Source of the DNA: Pseudorhizobium xiangyangii | GTDB taxonomy: Bacteria; Pseudomonadota; Alphaproteobacteria; Rhizobiales; Rhizobiaceae | Assembly (NCBI RefSeq): GCF_020531965.1 | Contig: NZ_JAJAWH010000034.1 | Location: 1-34,334, forward strand | DNA length: 34,334 bases | Direction of reading: 5' to 3' | Shown here: positions 32,142-34,334 of the stretch, piece after piece | Layout of the letters: each line of letters starts with the position of its first letter | Numbering within the stretch: the stretch's first letter is position 1 | Notes under the pieces: generated by a model | What the model was told of the DNA's origin: nothing | The model's database searches: none | Seen by the model: the letters and a program-made list of their open reading frames with translations, nothing else | Translations under genes and position numbers: made by a program

Positions 32142-33626
32142 ATGCATCCAAGTCGTTTGGCGTTTGTCTTCTTTCTGATGCTTATGTGTTCGCAGGCTCT
32201 TGCCGAGAACAGGGTCGCTCTTGTTATCGGAAATTCTGCCTACCAACACGTCCCCGTACTGACCAATCCAGAAAACGATGCCGGCGATATGGCCATGAAG
32301 CTCCAAGGGTTGGGGTTCGACGTTGTGATTGGCCGCAACCTCGACCTGGTCGGTGTCAAAGAGACCGTCCGTGAGTTCGCGATGAAGCTGGAAGGTGCGG
32401 ATCTCGCATTGTTCTATTACGCGGGCCACGGCCTTCAGGTGAATGGACGCAACTATATCGCTCCTGTTGACGCCCTGTTGCGATCACATATCGATCTCGA
32501 CTTCGAGACCGTGCCAATGGACCTTGTTCTCGCAGCGATGGAGCGGGCGACGCAGGTAAATCTTGTGTTTCTGGATGCTTGCCGTGACAACCCACTGGCC
32601 GACAATCTTGCGCGGTCTATGGGGACGCGCTCTTCGTCTGTCAGTCGAGGGCTTGCTAAGATCGGTGGTGGGGTAGGCACTCTTATCGCATTCGCGACAC
32701 AGCCTGGAAATGTCGCCTTGGATGGAACGGGCCGGAACTCTCCGTTTACTGCCGCTCTTCTGCGCAACCTTGGCAAGCCGGGACGCGACATCACACGCGA
32801 ATTGATCGATGTCCGTCGCGAGGTCCTCCTCGCCACTCAGGGAAGGCAAGTGCCCTGGGACAGCTCGTCCTTAACGGGCGAAGTGGTTCTGAGGCAAAGT
32901 CTGCTTGATGACAACGCTGATGGCACCAGCCCTGTCATGCGACAGAAGGCTGCTGAGATCGCGTATTGGGAAACAATCAGGCTGTCGCAAGACCGGGCGC
33001 TATTCGATGCCTACCTTGTGCAATACCCGGATGGGGTATTTGCGTCGCTTGCAAAAGCAAAGATCCAGCTCCTGGAAACGGGGGCTCGTGAGGATCAAAC
33101 GGCAGCGCTATCGCCTCCGAACGACAATACACAACCGAGTGGAGCCGCTCCCGATCTTGTTCGCTCCGTGCAGCAGGAGCTCAATCGTCTCGGGTGCCAG
33201 GCGGGACGAGAAGATGGGGAGTGGGGCGACCAAAGCCGCAGGGCTTTGAACCAGCTGAAAGCACATAAAAAAGTCGATGCTGGGACGACCGCGCCTTCCC
33301 AAGGACTGCTTGAAGAGCTGCGGAAACACAAGACAAGGATTTGTCCACTGACTTGCTCATCAACACAACGCGCATCAAACGGCAGTTGCGTTGCGATTAA
33401 CGCGCCGTCGAAGAGATCGCTGCCTCCTCCTGCCACAACGATGGTTCCGCCCTCCGAAAAGAAAATCGACAATTGCCCGGCTGACGCCCAAAGTGCCGCT
33501 CGCGAGACCTTCGTGCGCGGTAGTGGGGGAGGCCGTACGGTCAGAACCGCCACCCACTCCTGCGGTAGGGAGTTTGTCTGCCGCAGACCCTCCCGCGGTA
33601 AGCGTTGGAACTGTGACTGGATGTAA
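32142..33626 (+). CDS. Exported caspase-family protein with peptidoglycan-binding-like domain
   Basis: This 494-aa protein starts with a classical signal peptide (about 1-21, cleavage after ALA). The caspase domain follows at once (RVALVIGNSAYQHVP), with His96 (YYAGHGLQ) and Cys147 (FLDACRDNP). This form is typical of bacterial caspases with ICE-like p20 domains. After a linker, residues about 339-378 (LVRSVQQELNRLGCQAGREDG...) resemble a peptidoglycan-binding_1 repeat. The C-terminal region is Cys-rich (CPLTC, CP, CGREFVC), probably with disulfides, consistent with export. ATG 32142 is preferred because the signal peptide begins there. It is the third exported caspase in 6 kb, and the PG-binding part links the cluster to the cell wall, as does the CHAP enzyme. 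Confidence 0.87.
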   Translation: MHPSRLAFVFFLMLMCSQALAENRVALVIGNSAYQHVPVLTNPENDAGDMAMKLQGLGFDVVIGRNLDLVGVKETVREFAMKLEGADLALFYYAGHGLQVNGRNYIAPVDALLRSHIDLDFETVPMDLVLAAMERATQVNLVFLDACRDNPLADNLARSMGTRSSSVSRGLAKIGGGVGTLIAFATQPGNVALDGTGRNSPFTAALLRNLGKPGRDITRELIDVRREVLLATQGRQVPWDSSSLTGEVVLRQSLLDDNADGTSPVMRQKAAEIAYWETIRLSQDRALFDAYLVQYPDGVFASLAKAKIQLLETGAREDQTAALSPPNDNTQPSGAAPDLVRSVQQELNRLGCQAGREDGEWGDQSRRALNQLKAHKKVDAGTTAPSQGLLEELRKHKTRICPLTCSSTQRASNGSCVAINAPSKRSLPPPATTMVPPSEKKIDNCPADAQSAARETFVRGSGGGRTVRTATHSCGREFVCRRPSRGKRWNCDWM

Positions 33627-33992
33627 CCGGATCAACGGTGCGATTTTGCTCTGCCGGGTGATCGCCGATGTTAAAAGATCGCACCAATATTGGCGACCTG
33701 CTTCCATCAGCGAGATCGTGACATAACATTATTTGTGCGCACTTACTCAACCGACTGATTGAGCGATCCACAAGACGTTCCGCTCCAAATGCATGAATCG
33801 GCCTAGCTTGAAGGACGTCAAAGCGACCCCAATCTGTGCCGTGTCACAGATATCAGTGAACGGTAGTTCGATGAACTTTCAACTGCTCCTGCAACACAAG
33901 AATTGCCCGCAGAAGTCAGCCTAGCGACATTGAGGACTTCTGCGCCGATGTCCTCCACAGGTCGTCATTACGCCTAAAGATGGTGCCCAATG
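33627..33992. other. Intergenic region, no gene seen
   Basis: About 366 bp lie between the third caspase gene and the convergent XRE regulator. Short frames overlap the caspase end in other frames and lack motifs. I see no terminator with a T-run and no RNA gene. Confidence 0.5.
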
Positions 33993-34205
33993 TCACTCAT
34001 GAGGCCTGATCAGTTCGCCGGGCGACACACCTAGAGCAGATGCCAACTTCTCCAGAACGTCAATTGATGGGCTGTAGATGCCGCGTTCAAGGGAACTGAC
34101 ATATGTTCGATCAATTTCTGCGCGATGCGCAAGCTCCTCCTGAGACAGCCCTTTTGTCTGTCGCATGAGCCTAAGGTTTGAAGCGAACGTCTTACGGATC
34201 TCCAT
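33993..34205 (-). CDS. XRE-family transcriptional regulator
   Basis: This protein of about 70 aa is essentially one Cro/CI-type HTH: NLRLMRQTKGLSQEELAHRAEIDRTYVSSLERG, followed by the typical SIDVLEKLASALGVSPGELI helix. Short XRE proteins of this size act as repressors or as controller proteins of restriction and phage modules. The ATG at 34205 is chosen; a TTG just upstream is an alternative. No strong ribosome site is visible for either. Just upstream, an operator-like dyad at 34227-34255 sits between this gene and the divergent gene starting at 34319. The regulator probably controls itself and that gene. Confidence 0.85.
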   Translation of the reverse strand: MEIRKTFASNLRLMRQTKGLSQEELAHRAEIDRTYVSSLERGIYSPSIDVLEKLASALGVSPGELIRPHE

Positions 34206-34226
34206 TCGCAAAGAGAACCCGCCTTG

Positions 34227-34255
34227 TAGAGTATTCCGCAACGGAGTATACTCTA
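34227..34255. promoter_or_regulatory. Dyad operator for the XRE regulator
   Basis: TAGAGTAT (34227-34234) and ATACTCTA (34248-34255) are perfect inverted arms. Inside lies TCCG-CAA-CGGA (34235-34245), and the right part contains the palindrome GAGTATACTC (34244-34253). The repeated GAGTAT half-site close to the XRE start suggests two operator subsites, as seen for controller-type regulators. Confidence 0.6.
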
Positions 34256-34318
34256 CAGTCGTTGGGTTTGCCGGCTTCCTTTCAGGCGGGCATCACTCCA
34301 CCAAGAGGAGGAGCAACC

Positions 34319-34334
34319 ATGGAACTACGCCAGC
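34319..34334 (+). CDS. Gene start cut off by the window edge
   Basis: An ATG at 34319 follows a strong ribosome site (AGAGGAGG, 7 nt spacing). Only five residues (MELRQ) are inside the window. The product cannot be identified; LysR-type regulators often begin similarly, but that is not evidence enough. It is divergent from the XRE gene and shares the dyad region. Confidence 0.5.

Noticed and set aside
1-34334. CRISPR arrays, rRNA or insertion sequences with transposase
   Set aside because: I saw no regularly spaced direct repeats, no rRNA-like sequence and no DDE transposase motifs.

Overview
The window looks like part of an accessory region (plasmid or genomic island) of a high-GC alphaproteobacterium, most likely a Rhizobiales member. 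The best lineage clue is the RHE_PE00001/DUF1612-type gene at 3501-4628, a family I know mainly from rhizobia. There are no housekeeping genes, rRNAs or tRNAs. Recombinases, a toxin-antitoxin module and restriction or defence genes dominate.

Left part (1-4628): about 1.5 kb of repeat-rich DNA holds no gene I can recognise. It is followed by a minus-strand operon vapB > vapC > tyrosine recombinase, in which every junction overlaps by 4 nt. The VapC has Ala where its family normally has a catalytic Asp. The plus-strand DUF1612/HTH gene comes next, and a 35-bp dyad lies between the divergent vapB and DUF1612 genes.

Defence core (4743-22381): a Vsr-type nuclease (minus) is divergent from a plus-strand series. 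That series is a cytosine-5 methyltransferase; a GHKL-ATPase/PD-(D/E)xK protein overlapping its 3' end; an 856-aa protein; a 685-aa coiled-coil protein; and a 1962-aa DEAH-type helicase with several zinc ribbons and a C-terminal DUF1998-like Cys cluster. The order methylase - two large unknown proteins - giant DUF1998 helicase matches Druantia type II (DruM-DruF-DruG-DruE) as I remember it. The GHKL nuclease inserted after the methylase, plus Vsr, looks like a BbrUII/HgiDII-type restriction system merged with it. Convergent to the helicase is a two-gene McrBC-like type IV restriction operon with an EVE-like reader region in the McrB-like protein.

Right part (22943-34334): a small two-helix membrane protein; a 785-aa tyrosine recombinase preceded by a nested palindrome; and a HEPN-like protein. 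A distinctive exported-protein cluster follows: a CHAP/TIGR02594-like cysteine hydrolase translationally coupled to a caspase-like protein, then two more exported caspase-family proteins, one with a peptidoglycan-binding-like domain. The window ends with an XRE regulator divergent from a gene cut off by the edge, with an operator-like dyad between them.

The most interesting points are the composite methylase/GHKL-nuclease/Druantia/McrBC island and the CHAP plus triple-caspase cluster. All functions are inferred from motifs and gene order. No searches were run.
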